Shown here piece after piece: positions 1-6,681 of a DNA stretch of 8,470 bases. The DNA is from Actinomycetes bacterium. GTDB taxonomy: Bacteria > Actinomycetota > Actinomycetes > Propionibacteriales > Propionibacteriaceae. Both the position numbers and the translations under genes were made by a program. A model generated the notes under the pieces. That model was not told where the DNA came from, did no database searches, and saw only the letters and a program-made list of their open reading frames with translations. The stretch is from positions 1 through 8,470 of the forward strand of contig JAEZYG010000031.1 of assembly GCA_023419175.1 (NCBI GenBank). Reading direction: 5' to 3'. Positions within the stretch are counted from its first letter, which is position 1. Each line of letters opens with the position of its first letter.

Positions 1-262
1 CTTCCGACTGCTCAGCAGTGGGCTCTACTTGATCTGTCGGTGATACAGATGGCGACATGGAGCGAGCCAATGTCGGGAATGAACGAGTCGATATAGAGGT
101 AGAAGGCGATGAGGCAACGCCTTCTACAGTCGCAGGGTGAACGCGATTCCAAAGTAAATAGGATAAGACGATAGCGAAAACGATTCCCGCCACGACGATA
201 CCGCGTCTTAGCCAGTAGATCGACGGATCTTCGCTTCCCTGTGGATATAGCCATCCCTGCAT
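1..262 (-). CDS. Single-pass membrane protein, N-terminal part (runs off left edge)
   Basis: I do not recognise this gene. Reading the minus strand from an ATG at 262, the frame stays open for 87 codons to the window edge. It encodes a short N-terminal segment (MQGWLYPQGSEDPSIYW), two arginines at residues 19-20, a hydrophobic helix at about residues 21-38, then a Ser/Thr/Pro-rich stretch from about residue 44 on. Arginines before the helix predict N-inside, C-outside topology, so the unseen bulk is probably extracytoplasmic. The frame is open upstream to a TAA at 326-328 but has no other ATG, GTG or TTG, so 262 is the only visible start. A GGAAGG lies 15 bases upstream, rather far for a ribosome binding site. 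It diverges from mutY. In M. tuberculosis a conserved membrane protein (Rv3587c) sits between disA and mutY; equivalence is only a guess. Confidence 0.7.
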   Translation of the reverse strand, partial: MQGWLYPQGSEDPSIYWLRRGIVVAGIVFAIVLSYLLWNRVHPATVEGVASSPSTSISTRSFPTLARSMSPSVSPTDQVEPTAEQSE

Positions 263-320
263 GAAGCCATCGTAAAGCCTTCCAGGGACGAAAGAGTGTT
301 GACGCGTCCGTTCTTCCTCA

Positions 321-1199
321 TTGCGTTATCGCTATCCTGTTCAGGTGGACAAATCTGAGGTGATCGAAACGATTATCGCCTGGTTCGATCGCCATGAACG
401 CGATCTTCCCTGGCGCTCGACAACACCGTGGGGAGTTCTCGTCAGTGAATTCATGTTGCAGCAAACCCCTGTCAACAGAGTGTTACCCAAGTGGTATGAG
501 TGGATGAGCAGATGGCCGACACCTGGCGATCTGGCTGCAAGCGATATCTCCGAAGCGATCAGAGCATGGGATCGGTTGGGATATCCCAGACGTGCTCAGC
601 GTCTCCACCAAAGCGCATGCGCAATTGTAGAAAATCATGATGGAATCGTTCCATCAACCTATGAAGATCTGATCGCTCTTCCCGGGATCGGGGACTATAC
701 GGCAAGTGCAGTGCTGTGTTTCGCCTATAAACATTCCCGTCCTGTCTTGGACACCAATGTGCGACGCTTTTATAGCAGAATCGAATTGGGAACAGCCTAT
801 CCACCTAACTCCATAAGTAAAGCCGAATGCGAAAGAGCATGGGAATGGACATATGAGTCCGCTCCTCAAGGGGCTCGCTGGGCTGCGGCTTCAATGGAAT
901 TTGGTCAGATAATCTGCACTGCTCAACGCCCACAGTGTTCGCTTTGCCCCATCTCCTCCCATTGCTCATGGCGTCTAGCGAATTATCCAGAAGCTGTGAT
1001 TTCAAAACGCTCTCAAAGCTGGATTGGAAGCGATAGACAGTGCAGAGGATATCTGCTCAACCTTCTTCGTGAACATGATTCACTAAAGGTGGAGATTCTC
1101 TTGGACTCATGGCATCACCGCGACCAAGCCGAACGCTGCCTAAATTCTCTCATGGCGGATAAACTGGTGAAATCTGATGGGATTACAGCCTCTCTATAA
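321..1199 (+). CDS. mutY: A/G-specific adenine DNA glycosylase MutY
   Basis: Base-excision repair glycosylase that removes adenine mispaired with 8-oxoguanine. Visible family marks: LPWR (29-32); SEFMLQQTPV (42-51) with the catalytic Glu at 43; the helix-hairpin-helix LPGIGDYTASAV (120-131); the catalytic Asp at 144 in VLDTNVRR; and a 4Fe-4S cluster motif C-x6-C-x2-C-x5-C at Cys 199, 206, 209 and 215. The 292-residue length and the tail (GSDRQCRGYLL and onward) match the short actinobacterial form. It has no NUDIX-like C-terminal 8-oxoG recognition domain of the E. coli enzyme; a small winged-helix-like tail takes its place. The start is uncertain: TTG at 321 gives the longest form but has no clear ribosome binding site. 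GTG at 345 and GTG at 360 are alternatives, and 360 has GGTGG 11 bases upstream and keeps every motif. Function is near certain; the N-terminus is not. Confidence 0.96.
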   Translation: MRYRYPVQVDKSEVIETIIAWFDRHERDLPWRSTTPWGVLVSEFMLQQTPVNRVLPKWYEWMSRWPTPGDLAASDISEAIRAWDRLGYPRRAQRLHQSACAIVENHDGIVPSTYEDLIALPGIGDYTASAVLCFAYKHSRPVLDTNVRRFYSRIELGTAYPPNSISKAECERAWEWTYESAPQGARWAAASMEFGQIICTAQRPQCSLCPISSHCSWRLANYPEAVISKRSQSWIGSDRQCRGYLLNLLREHDSLKVEILLDSWHHRDQAERCLNSLMADKLVKSDGITASL

Positions 1200-1203
1200 G
1201 ATT

Positions 1204-1224
1204 ATTAAATGAAACTCATTAAAT
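1204..1224. terminator. AT-rich hairpin between convergent mutY and cls
   Basis: The 45-base gap between the stops of mutY and cls is very AT-rich. It contains an imperfect inverted repeat: ATTAAATGA (1204-1212), loop AAC, TCATTAAAT (1216-1224), nine positions with one A-A mismatch. The location suits a bidirectional transcription end, but the stem is weak, has almost no G-C pairs and no clear run of T follows it. It may be only a compositional accident. Confidence 0.25.
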
Positions 1225-1244
1225 CTTGCTCGTTAGATATCCGA

Positions 1245-2999
1245 CTAGAAAAGCGGGGCGAATGTACGCAGTACAATCCATATGCCACGTTTCCACCATG
1301 GAGTTGAGCGCACCTGGTCACGAGTTATCAGATGGGATTGGGCGATCATATCGTCAAAATCTTGCGCCATCTGTTCAACTGCCTCGCTGCGATATGTCCA
1401 GACGGCATTTTCCTGATGCAGATAGAAACTGCGATAGTCGAAATTGATCGTTCCGATAATCGCCTGCGTGGAATCGATCAACATCTGCTTCGCATGAATG
1501 AAACCAGGCGTATATTCATAGACCAAGACACCTGCTTCTACCAACGGACGATAATTCGAGCGGGTCACCGCATGAACATAAGGTTTATCGGGATGAGACG
1601 GGGTTACGATACGAACTCTTACCCCTGAGCGGGCGAGTGAAGCGATCGCTGTCATCATATCCTGCGTGGGCACAAGATAGGGTGTGGTGATATCGACTGT
1701 ATGATGAGCCCTCATCATGGCGTTGCGATATGCTGCCCACCCGAGTGAATAATCGTCAAAAGGCGTATCGTCAAAGTTGAGAACAAGTCCTGGTTCGTCT
1801 GCATATTTGCTCATGGAAGAGGCATCTGGACGATATTTCTCAACCTCTGTATGGGAGTCGGTGATGTTATCCCACAGAGTGAAAAAGAGTGTGGCCATCC
1901 CCCAAGCTCCACATCCTTCCAGACGGATGACCGTATCTTTCCAATGCCCGAAGCGCTCACGCCGGTTAATATATTCGTCCGCAATATTGATTCCACCGCT
2001 GAAGGCGATATAACCGTCAACGATCAAGATCTTGCGATGGTCACGGTTGTTATATTTCAGCGTAAAGCCAGGGCCGAAACGGTTAACTGGGCGCACATCA
2101 ATTCCCAAAGAGGTGAGCGAACGCAATTCCTCCAAGGGCAGTTCCCATACCGAGCCAATATCGTCATAGAGTAAACGTATCTCCACACCTTCGGACGCTT
2201 TACGCTTGAGGATCTGCGCGATGGTGCGCCACATGATCCCATCCGAAATGATGAAATATTCCAATGCGATCCAGTGACGAGCCGATTCCAAGGCTTCAAT
2301 AATTGCATTAAAAGCCTCATCTCCGAGGGAGTAATAGCTGGTTCGAGTGGATCGGTAGCCTACGAAAGGCCCCATCGAAGATAGGAAGGCTAATTCATGG
2401 ATTGCATCTGCATCGATATCGCTTGACGAATCGGCTCCATACGAACAGATCTGATCGGAGGGGATTGCGCTGTCGATGGCAGATGGACTCGAGCCTTTCA
2501 TCATAGAGGAGCGGAAATGTTTGCCGTGTTCTACTGGAGGTATATCGAGAAGACAGGAATTTTCTATCCCACTTGTCAGTGAATATATACCCTTGTCAGA
2601 GACATCCAGATGGACAGCTCCTGGAGCGTTTTCCTGCCATTGATACGCCTTATCTTGATAGGCACGATAGCGCGATAGCTGACGCATAGTACCGGTTCGG
2701 GAGCCGAAGAGCAGATAGAACGCCCCTCCAAAAAGGGGAGTTAAAAGGATGATGATCGTCCAACTGAGCTTATATTCTGTCGGCATTCGAGAATTGAGAA
2801 TGAAGCCCAGAACTGCCACCGAGATGACCGTGGCGGCTCCCCCAACCCAAGGCGCAGCTTCGCTACCTCTCCACAGAACAAAGACGAAGACGCATAGCTG
2901 GATGATAAAGGCGATAGCGGTCAGACCTACCCGCAACCACACCGCCAAGAAACGCCGCCACCCGCTGCGTCTATTAAAAGTCTCTGCTGTCACCACCAC
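1245..2999 (-). CDS. cls: Cardiolipin synthase, phospholipase D family
   Basis: Membrane enzyme expected to make cardiolipin by joining two phosphatidylglycerol molecules with release of glycerol. The N-terminus has three hydrophobic segments (about residues 19-43, 51-69 and 78-98), the last two forming the usual PLD N-terminal membrane hairpin. Two HKD catalytic motifs follow: H321-x-K323-x4-D328 in NRDHRKILIVDG, and H502-x-K504-x4-D509 in FIHAKQMLID. The family block LEYFIISDG (247-255) is also present. At 584 residues it is roughly 100 longer than B. subtilis ClsA; the excess is the extra first membrane segment plus a Ser/Asp-rich linker at about 145-200, before the first PLD domain. It starts in a run of three GTG codons (2999, 2996, 2993); AGGGA 11 bases before the first favours 2999. 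It is convergent with mutY and divergent from the thiamine operon. Assignment of the class is firm; exact substrate preference is inferred. Confidence 0.93.
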   Translation of the reverse strand: MVVTAETFNRRSGWRRFLAVWLRVGLTAIAFIIQLCVFVFVLWRGSEAAPWVGGAATVISVAVLGFILNSRMPTEYKLSWTIIILLTPLFGGAFYLLFGSRTGTMRQLSRYRAYQDKAYQWQENAPGAVHLDVSDKGIYSLTSGIENSCLLDIPPVEHGKHFRSSMMKGSSPSAIDSAIPSDQICSYGADSSSDIDADAIHELAFLSSMGPFVGYRSTRTSYYSLGDEAFNAIIEALESARHWIALEYFIISDGIMWRTIAQILKRKASEGVEIRLLYDDIGSVWELPLEELRSLTSLGIDVRPVNRFGPGFTLKYNNRDHRKILIVDGYIAFSGGINIADEYINRRERFGHWKDTVIRLEGCGAWGMATLFFTLWDNITDSHTEVEKYRPDASSMSKYADEPGLVLNFDDTPFDDYSLGWAAYRNAMMRAHHTVDITTPYLVPTQDMMTAIASLARSGVRVRIVTPSHPDKPYVHAVTRSNYRPLVEAGVLVYEYTPGFIHAKQMLIDSTQAIIGTINFDYRSFYLHQENAVWTYRSEAVEQMAQDFDDMIAQSHLITRDQVRSTPWWKRGIWIVLRTFAPLF

Positions 3000-3068
3000 A
3001 TATCCAGTATTCCCTATCGCTTATTGTCATGAGCGTATTGCGCATAGTTCATCAAGGAATTGCCCTTC

Positions 3069-3083
3069 TATAAGGTCTATACT
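3069..3083 (+). promoter_or_regulatory. Candidate -10 element(s) for the thiamine operon
   Basis: Just before the riboswitch lie two overlapping-phase copies of TCTATA (3067-3072 and 3076-3081) giving two -10-like hexamers, TATAAG (3069-3074) and TATACT (3078-3083). TATACT would place the transcription start near 3090; the P1 strand begins at 3084, so either that strand or the exact start is slightly off. TATAAG would start near 3081, which includes all of P1. No good -35 box is found at 17 bases: TTGCCC at 3060-3065 is only 12 bases from TATACT. Position is the main support. Confidence 0.35.
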
Positions 3084-3174
3084 GATACCTACACGGGAGT
3101 CCATCGATGGGCTGAGAGGAAGGTTACCTTCGACCGTCATACCTGATCTGGATCATGCCAGCGCAGGGAGGATC
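3084..3174 (+). promoter_or_regulatory. TPP riboswitch (THI box)
   Basis: RNA aptamer that binds thiamine pyrophosphate and controls the downstream thiamine transport genes. The conserved core is visible: CTGAGA at 3112-3117, then ACCTGATCTGG (3141-3151) and GCCAGCGCAGGGA (3157-3169). The fold can be drawn by hand. P1 pairs GAT(A)CCT (3084-3090, A3087 bulged) with AGGATC (3169-3174). P2 pairs AGTCCA (3098-3103) with TGGGCT (3108-3113). P3 pairs GAAGG (3119-3123) with CCTTC (3127-3131). P4 pairs CCTG (3142-3145) with CAGG (3164-3167), and P5 pairs CTGG (3148-3151) with CCAG (3158-3161). It precedes an ECF transporter of the YkoEDC type, a standard target of this class. Confidence 0.96.
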
Positions 3175-3216
3175 TCTTGACTTTGTCAACCCGTGCCCAC
3201 CGTCAAGAAAGGGCAC
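3175..3216 (+). promoter_or_regulatory. Riboswitch expression platform: hairpin masking the ykoE ribosome binding site
   Basis: Between the aptamer and ykoE, GTGCCC (3193-3198) can pair perfectly with GGGCAC (3211-3216). The 3' arm contains the GGG of the ribosome binding site AAAGGG (3208-3213), which sits 6 bases before the ATG at 3220. A competing 7-bp pairing exists, TCTTGAC (3175-3181) with GTCAAGA (3202-3208), which in a simple nested fold excludes the first hairpin. TTGAC can also pair locally with GTCAA (3177-3181 with 3185-3189). No hairpin with a T-run is seen. I infer translational control, with TPP favouring the masked state; how P1 formation selects between the pairings is not clear. 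Confidence 0.6.
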
Positions 3217-3219
3217 TTT

Positions 3220-3819
3220 ATGAATACACCGGACATCACCACACCTGTCAGCGTCAGTCATAGCTGGCGAGTGGTCGATATCGTTGTCGCCACAGTCGTC
3301 GGAGTAGCATGTGGCGTCATCTTTCTCGCATGGAATACTGTCGGCTATGCCTGGTATGAGGCGATGGATGCTCTCACCCCCGGTCTTGCTGGAATCGCAA
3401 CGGGAATATGGCTCTTGGGAGGTCCTTTAGGAGCGGCGATCATCCGTCGCCCAGGAGCGGCGATCTTCGTCGAGACAGTCGCGGCTGTGGTATCGGCTCT
3501 CATCGGAAATAAATGGGGAATCACCACTCTCTATTCAGGCCTTGCTCAAGGTTTAGGAGCTGAGATCGCCTTTTGGCTCGGACGCTACCGTTCCTATTCG
3601 ATGGGACGTATTCTGCTATCAGGTGTACTCGCAGGATGGGGAGCGTGGGTACTCGAACTCTTCCTCTCCCCCAATCTGCCTAAAGGGGTAGTTTTCAATT
3701 CCATCTATTTGGTGACCATGTCGATTTCCGGTCTCATTCTTGCCGGAGGTGTGGCATGGATAACCGTTAAATCCTTGCGCGCATGTGGGGTTTTGACTCG
3801 TTTTTCTTCTGGACGTTGA
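3220..3819 (+). CDS. ykoE: YkoE-type ECF transporter S component (thiamine/HMP binding)
   Basis: Membrane protein that captures the vitamin for an energy-coupling factor transporter. The 199-residue product is almost entirely hydrophobic, with about five to six membrane segments (about 18-38, 54-74, 80-96, 102-120, 130-149 and 160-183). Blocks such as RVVDIVVATVVGVACG, RPGAAIFVETVAA and GLGAEIAFWLG resemble YkoE-family proteins. I chose ATG 3220 over an in-frame GTG at 3193 because AAAGGG lies 6 bases upstream of the ATG, and because the GTG lies inside the riboswitch expression platform. It is first in the operon, directly under the TPP riboswitch, with ykoD 1 base downstream. In B. subtilis the YkoFEDC system is linked to thiamine or hydroxymethylpyrimidine uptake; no ykoF (the soluble binding protein) is present here. 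Family call is strong; the exact ligand is inferred. Confidence 0.9.
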   Translation: MNTPDITTPVSVSHSWRVVDIVVATVVGVACGVIFLAWNTVGYAWYEAMDALTPGLAGIATGIWLLGGPLGAAIIRRPGAAIFVETVAAVVSALIGNKWGITTLYSGLAQGLGAEIAFWLGRYRSYSMGRILLSGVLAGWGAWVLELFLSPNLPKGVVFNSIYLVTMSISGLILAGGVAWITVKSLRACGVLTRFSSGR

Positions 3820-3820
3820 T

Positions 3821-5311
3821 GTGAGCTCTTTCATCGAAGCTCGTGAATGGCAGTGGACATATCCCCACTCGTCCACTGCCGCCAATAGCCCTTTGACCTT
3901 CACGATCGACTCTGGGCAGATCGTCTTGATCGTCGGTTCGTCTGGATCGGGAAAATCGACTCTTCTTTCCGCATTGACCGGTCTGCTCAACCCTCACGAT
4001 GAGGGCATAGAATCGGGATCTTTATTGATCGATGGACACCATCCCACACGGATGCGCGGACGGGTCGGATTGGTCATGCAAGACCCCGATTCTCAAGTGG
4101 TTTTAGAAACTATTGGGGATGAGGTGGCATTCGGATGCGAAAATTTGGGTATCCCACCTTCGTCCATCTGGACGAAGGTGCGCTCCTCTTTAGAAGCCGT
4201 GGGCCTCAATTATGATCTTTCTCATTCGACGAGAAAATTAAGCGGTGGAGAAAAACAACGTCTGGCGATTGCCTGCGCCTTGGCGATGAATGACGATCAG
4301 CCTGGTGTGCTGTGTTTTGATGAGCCAACAGCCAATCTGGATCCTGCAGGAGCTATCGAGGTACGCGATGCGATTATCGACTCGGCTCGCCGATATCACC
4401 GTACCGCCATCATCGTGGAGCACCGTCTCGATCTTTGGCACGATGTCGTTGACCAGCTAATCGCTATTGATCGGGATGGCATCGTTGCCGCTGGACGTGT
4501 CGATGAGGTGATCGCCCAGCACAGTTCTTCTTTACTCAAGGCGGGAGTATGGGTGCCAGGTTATCAGCCTGATTGTCCGCCCTTGATAGGCAAAGAATCG
4601 TCTACAAGCCTTTTAAGCTGTCATGACCTGTCCATAGGTTTTCATCCTTCTCGTCTGCTCGCACGCGATATCGATCTATCTTTCTTCCCTGAATCGACAG
4701 CGATCACCGGCAGCAACGGCACGGGAAAGACCACGTTGGCATTGACGTTGAGCGGACTCTTGCCCCAAATTTCGGGGGATATCCGCTTCCATTCACCTCC
4801 CCCTCGACAACGTAGCTGGTGGCCTTATCCGCGTTTTATCCCTGAAGATCCTCATGGCTGGAAGGCGAAAGATCTTCTTGGACGAATCGGCATGGTCTTT
4901 CAACAACCAGAGCATCAATTCATTTCCTCAACGGTTCGCGACGAACTCGCCATCTCCTATCGAGCCCTTCAGGAAGATAGCGCCCATATTCATGACAAAG
5001 TGGAATCCACATTGGTCGATCTTCATCTCGAACACGTCGCCGATCTCCACCCGTTCAATCTATCTGGTGGGCAGAAAAGACGTCTGAGCGTGGCGACCAT
5101 TCTCGCTGCCAAACCCTCAGTCGTCATTCTCGACGAGCCCACTTTTGGACAAGACCGCATCACATGGATGGGCATGGCTCAAATGATTTCCCATCTTGTC
5201 GATCACTCCACCTGTGTGATCGCCATCACCCACGATCAACACTATGTGAATTTCTTGGCTCAACGTATCATTTCCATGGACGAAATCACTGTAGGTAATC
5301 ATGAATCTTGA
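3821..5311 (+). CDS. ykoD: ECF transporter ATPase, two fused ABC domains (YkoD type)
   Basis: Energy-providing subunit on the cytoplasmic face of the thiamine/HMP transporter, hydrolysing ATP to drive uptake. A single 496-residue chain carries two complete nucleotide-binding domains. Domain 1: Walker A GSSGSGKST (39-47), Q-loop MQDPDSQ (86-92), signature LSGGE (140-144), Walker B VLCFDEPT (163-170), switch His 201. Domain 2: Walker A GSNGTGKTT (297-305), Q-loop FQQPEHQ (360-366), signature LSGGQ (414-418), Walker B VVILDEPT (434-441), switch His 471. All catalytic residues are intact in both. Domain 2 has a Pro/Trp/Arg-rich insertion at about 325-350 between Walker A and the Q-loop. The start is GTG 3821, 1 base after the ykoE stop, with GGAC about 7 bases upstream as a weak ribosome binding site; coupling to ykoE translation is likely. 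Its 3' end overlaps ykoC by 11 bases. Confidence 0.94.
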   Translation: MSSFIEAREWQWTYPHSSTAANSPLTFTIDSGQIVLIVGSSGSGKSTLLSALTGLLNPHDEGIESGSLLIDGHHPTRMRGRVGLVMQDPDSQVVLETIGDEVAFGCENLGIPPSSIWTKVRSSLEAVGLNYDLSHSTRKLSGGEKQRLAIACALAMNDDQPGVLCFDEPTANLDPAGAIEVRDAIIDSARRYHRTAIIVEHRLDLWHDVVDQLIAIDRDGIVAAGRVDEVIAQHSSSLLKAGVWVPGYQPDCPPLIGKESSTSLLSCHDLSIGFHPSRLLARDIDLSFFPESTAITGSNGTGKTTLALTLSGLLPQISGDIRFHSPPPRQRSWWPYPRFIPEDPHGWKAKDLLGRIGMVFQQPEHQFISSTVRDELAISYRALQEDSAHIHDKVESTLVDLHLEHVADLHPFNLSGGQKRRLSVATILAAKPSVVILDEPTFGQDRITWMGMAQMISHLVDHSTCVIAITHDQHYVNFLAQRIISMDEITVGNHES

Positions 5312-6092
5312 TACCGTCTCCCCTAGCCAACCTCGTATTTTATGGGCTTTAGATCGCCTCAATCCACTGACTCGTCTGGGGATTGCTATCGCGATATCGA
5401 TTCCCTTATTGATCTCATTGGACTATGTGACCTCGTCGATAATTCTTATCTTCATGATGGTCGCCTTCCGTCTGTGCGGACTGTCCACTCTCATATTGAT
5501 AAAAAGATGTGCCATCTTGCTGATGGTCGCCCCTATCGGTGCGATCTCCATGGCTCTTTACGGAACGGTAGGTGGACGAATCTGGTGGCAGTGGTCGCTC
5601 ATCACCATCTCCGATAGATCCTTGGAATTGGCTCTAGCTGTGATGATGCGCATCATGGCTTTAGGAATGAGCGCGATCGTCTTAATCGCCTCAAGTGATG
5701 CCACCCGTATGGCTGACGCTCTGGGACAGATCCTGCGTTTACCATCGCGTTTCGTCTTGGGGGTTCTTGCCGGCTCCAGACTCTTCTCAGTTTTCTTACA
5801 CGATTGGGTGATGCTTCGTCATGCCAGACGAGCGCGTGGCCTTGAGGCGAGAGGGATCCGCTATGCCTTCTCGATGATCTTCTCCCTTCTCGTATTCGCG
5901 ATCAGACGGGGAATTAAATTGGCGACAGCTATGGAATCTCGCGCTTTTGGCTGTGATAAACAGCGCACCTGGGCACGTCCGTCCACTATGGGGAAAGCCG
6001 ATCTCATTGCCACTATCATCACCATCATTCTGATCGTTTTATCTGTCTCCATCTCGATGTCAACCGGACATTTTTCGACGGTGATCGGATGA
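5301..6092 (+). CDS. ykoC: ECF transporter T component (YkoC type)
   Basis: Membrane scaffold that couples the double ATPase to the S component. The 263-residue product has about five hydrophobic segments (about 25-55, 65-87, 110-130, 190-202 and 233-253). A long amphipathic cytoplasmic region carries the two EcfT coupling motifs: RRARG at 176-180 and the related MESRAFG at 211-217, whose arginines dock in the ATPase grooves. LNPLTRL (20-26) near the N-terminus is also typical. It starts at ATG 5301 inside ykoD, with AGGT about 6 bases upstream; the 11-base overlap implies translational coupling. Its stop overlaps the next gene's ATG (ATGA). Completing S, A and T components in order, it makes the transporter self-contained rather than dependent on a shared ECF module. 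Confidence 0.92.
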   Translation: MNLDTVSPSQPRILWALDRLNPLTRLGIAIAISIPLLISLDYVTSSIILIFMMVAFRLCGLSTLILIKRCAILLMVAPIGAISMALYGTVGGRIWWQWSLITISDRSLELALAVMMRIMALGMSAIVLIASSDATRMADALGQILRLPSRFVLGVLAGSRLFSVFLHDWVMLRHARRARGLEARGIRYAFSMIFSLLVFAIRRGIKLATAMESRAFGCDKQRTWARPSTMGKADLIATIITIILIVLSVSISMSTGHFSTVIG

Positions 6093-6652
6093 TGAATCTT
6101 TACGATCTGGCATGCCACCTCGACCGACTATCACCTGGACGTCTCATCGTCTGTCTGGACGGGTCATCTGGGGCAGGGAAGACGACTGCCAGCCGTATCC
6201 TCGTCGATTATCTGCGCTGCCTTCGAGGTTTTGTGCACCTTGTCCATATGGACGATTTCTATCCCGGCTGGGAGGGATTAGAGAAGGCATCTGAGCTCCT
6301 ACCTCTTTTAATTTCTTCTCCACACCCGAGCTATCAGCATTGGGATTGGGCAAGAAATTGCCCATCCGATCGCGTTTTTTTAGATCCTCATAGTGATCTT
6401 TTCATCGAAGGCTGTGGGGCGATCACCACAAGCAGTGCATCGTTGTCCACGTGCTCCATATGGATGCAAGCGGATGAGAAAATCCGAAAGGAACGCGCTT
6501 TGAAACGCGATGGCAAGACCTATGCTCCCTATTGGACTATCTGGGCGGATCAGGAGAAGGCTCATCGTGAACGCCATCGTCCCGATCTTCTGGCCGATAT
6601 CGTCATCGATACCAGCGATGGTGTAAAGATCACTTTTCCCAAAAAGCGATAA
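6089..6652 (+). CDS. P-loop kinase, uridine-kinase-like, substrate unknown
   Basis: Small soluble ATP-binding protein of 187 residues. It has Walker A GSSGAGKT (25-32), MDDFYPGW (54-61) with acidic residues placed as in nucleoside kinases, an HWDW segment (84-87), IEGCGA (106-111) at the core strand, and an Arg-rich lid-like helix KIRKERALKRDG (131-142). The pattern matches actinobacterial proteins often labelled uridine kinase-like or simply ATP-binding; I know of no established substrate. The start ATG at 6089 overlaps the ykoC stop by 4 bases, and ATG 6092 follows at once. Position as the fourth gene of a TPP-riboswitch operon suggests phosphorylation of imported thiamine or a precursor. 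This is inference only: known thiamine pyrophosphokinases and HMP kinases belong to other folds. Alternatives are a true nucleoside kinase or an unrelated passenger. Confidence 0.8.
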   Translation: MMNLYDLACHLDRLSPGRLIVCLDGSSGAGKTTASRILVDYLRCLRGFVHLVHMDDFYPGWEGLEKASELLPLLISSPHPSYQHWDWARNCPSDRVFLDPHSDLFIEGCGAITTSSASLSTCSIWMQADEKIRKERALKRDGKTYAPYWTIWADQEKAHRERHRPDLLADIVIDTSDGVKITFPKKR

Positions 6653-6681
6653 CTCCTGAGAGCAGACGGTAATTTAGTTGC

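Noticed and set aside
12..254. 80-residue minus-strand ORF at the left end
   Set aside because: It is rich in Arg/Cys with no family signature; the neighbouring minus-strand frame from 262 gives a membrane anchor and stalk that look like a real protein.
299..304. TTGACG as a -35 box for mutY
   Set aside because: No acceptable -10 hexamer lies 16-18 bases downstream (the sequence there is TGCGTT), so a promoter cannot be supported.
2749..3180. 143-residue plus-strand ORF across the cls start and riboswitch
   Set aside because: It is antisense to the cls membrane region and covers the TPP aptamer; its Arg/Thr-rich translation is typical of a shadow frame.
3177..3189. TTGAC-TTT-GTCAA as a transcription-factor operator
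   Set aside because: It lies in the transcribed riboswitch leader and is better explained as part of the alternative RNA pairing.
3193..3219. Upstream GTG start for ykoE (adds 9 residues)
   Set aside because: The GTG is part of the sequestering stem, lacks its own ribosome binding site, and the ATG at 3220 has AAAGGG at ideal spacing.
3619..3997. Overlapping minus-strand ORFs opposite the ykoE-ykoD junction
   Set aside because: They are antisense to well-defined transporter genes and have no coding character of their own.
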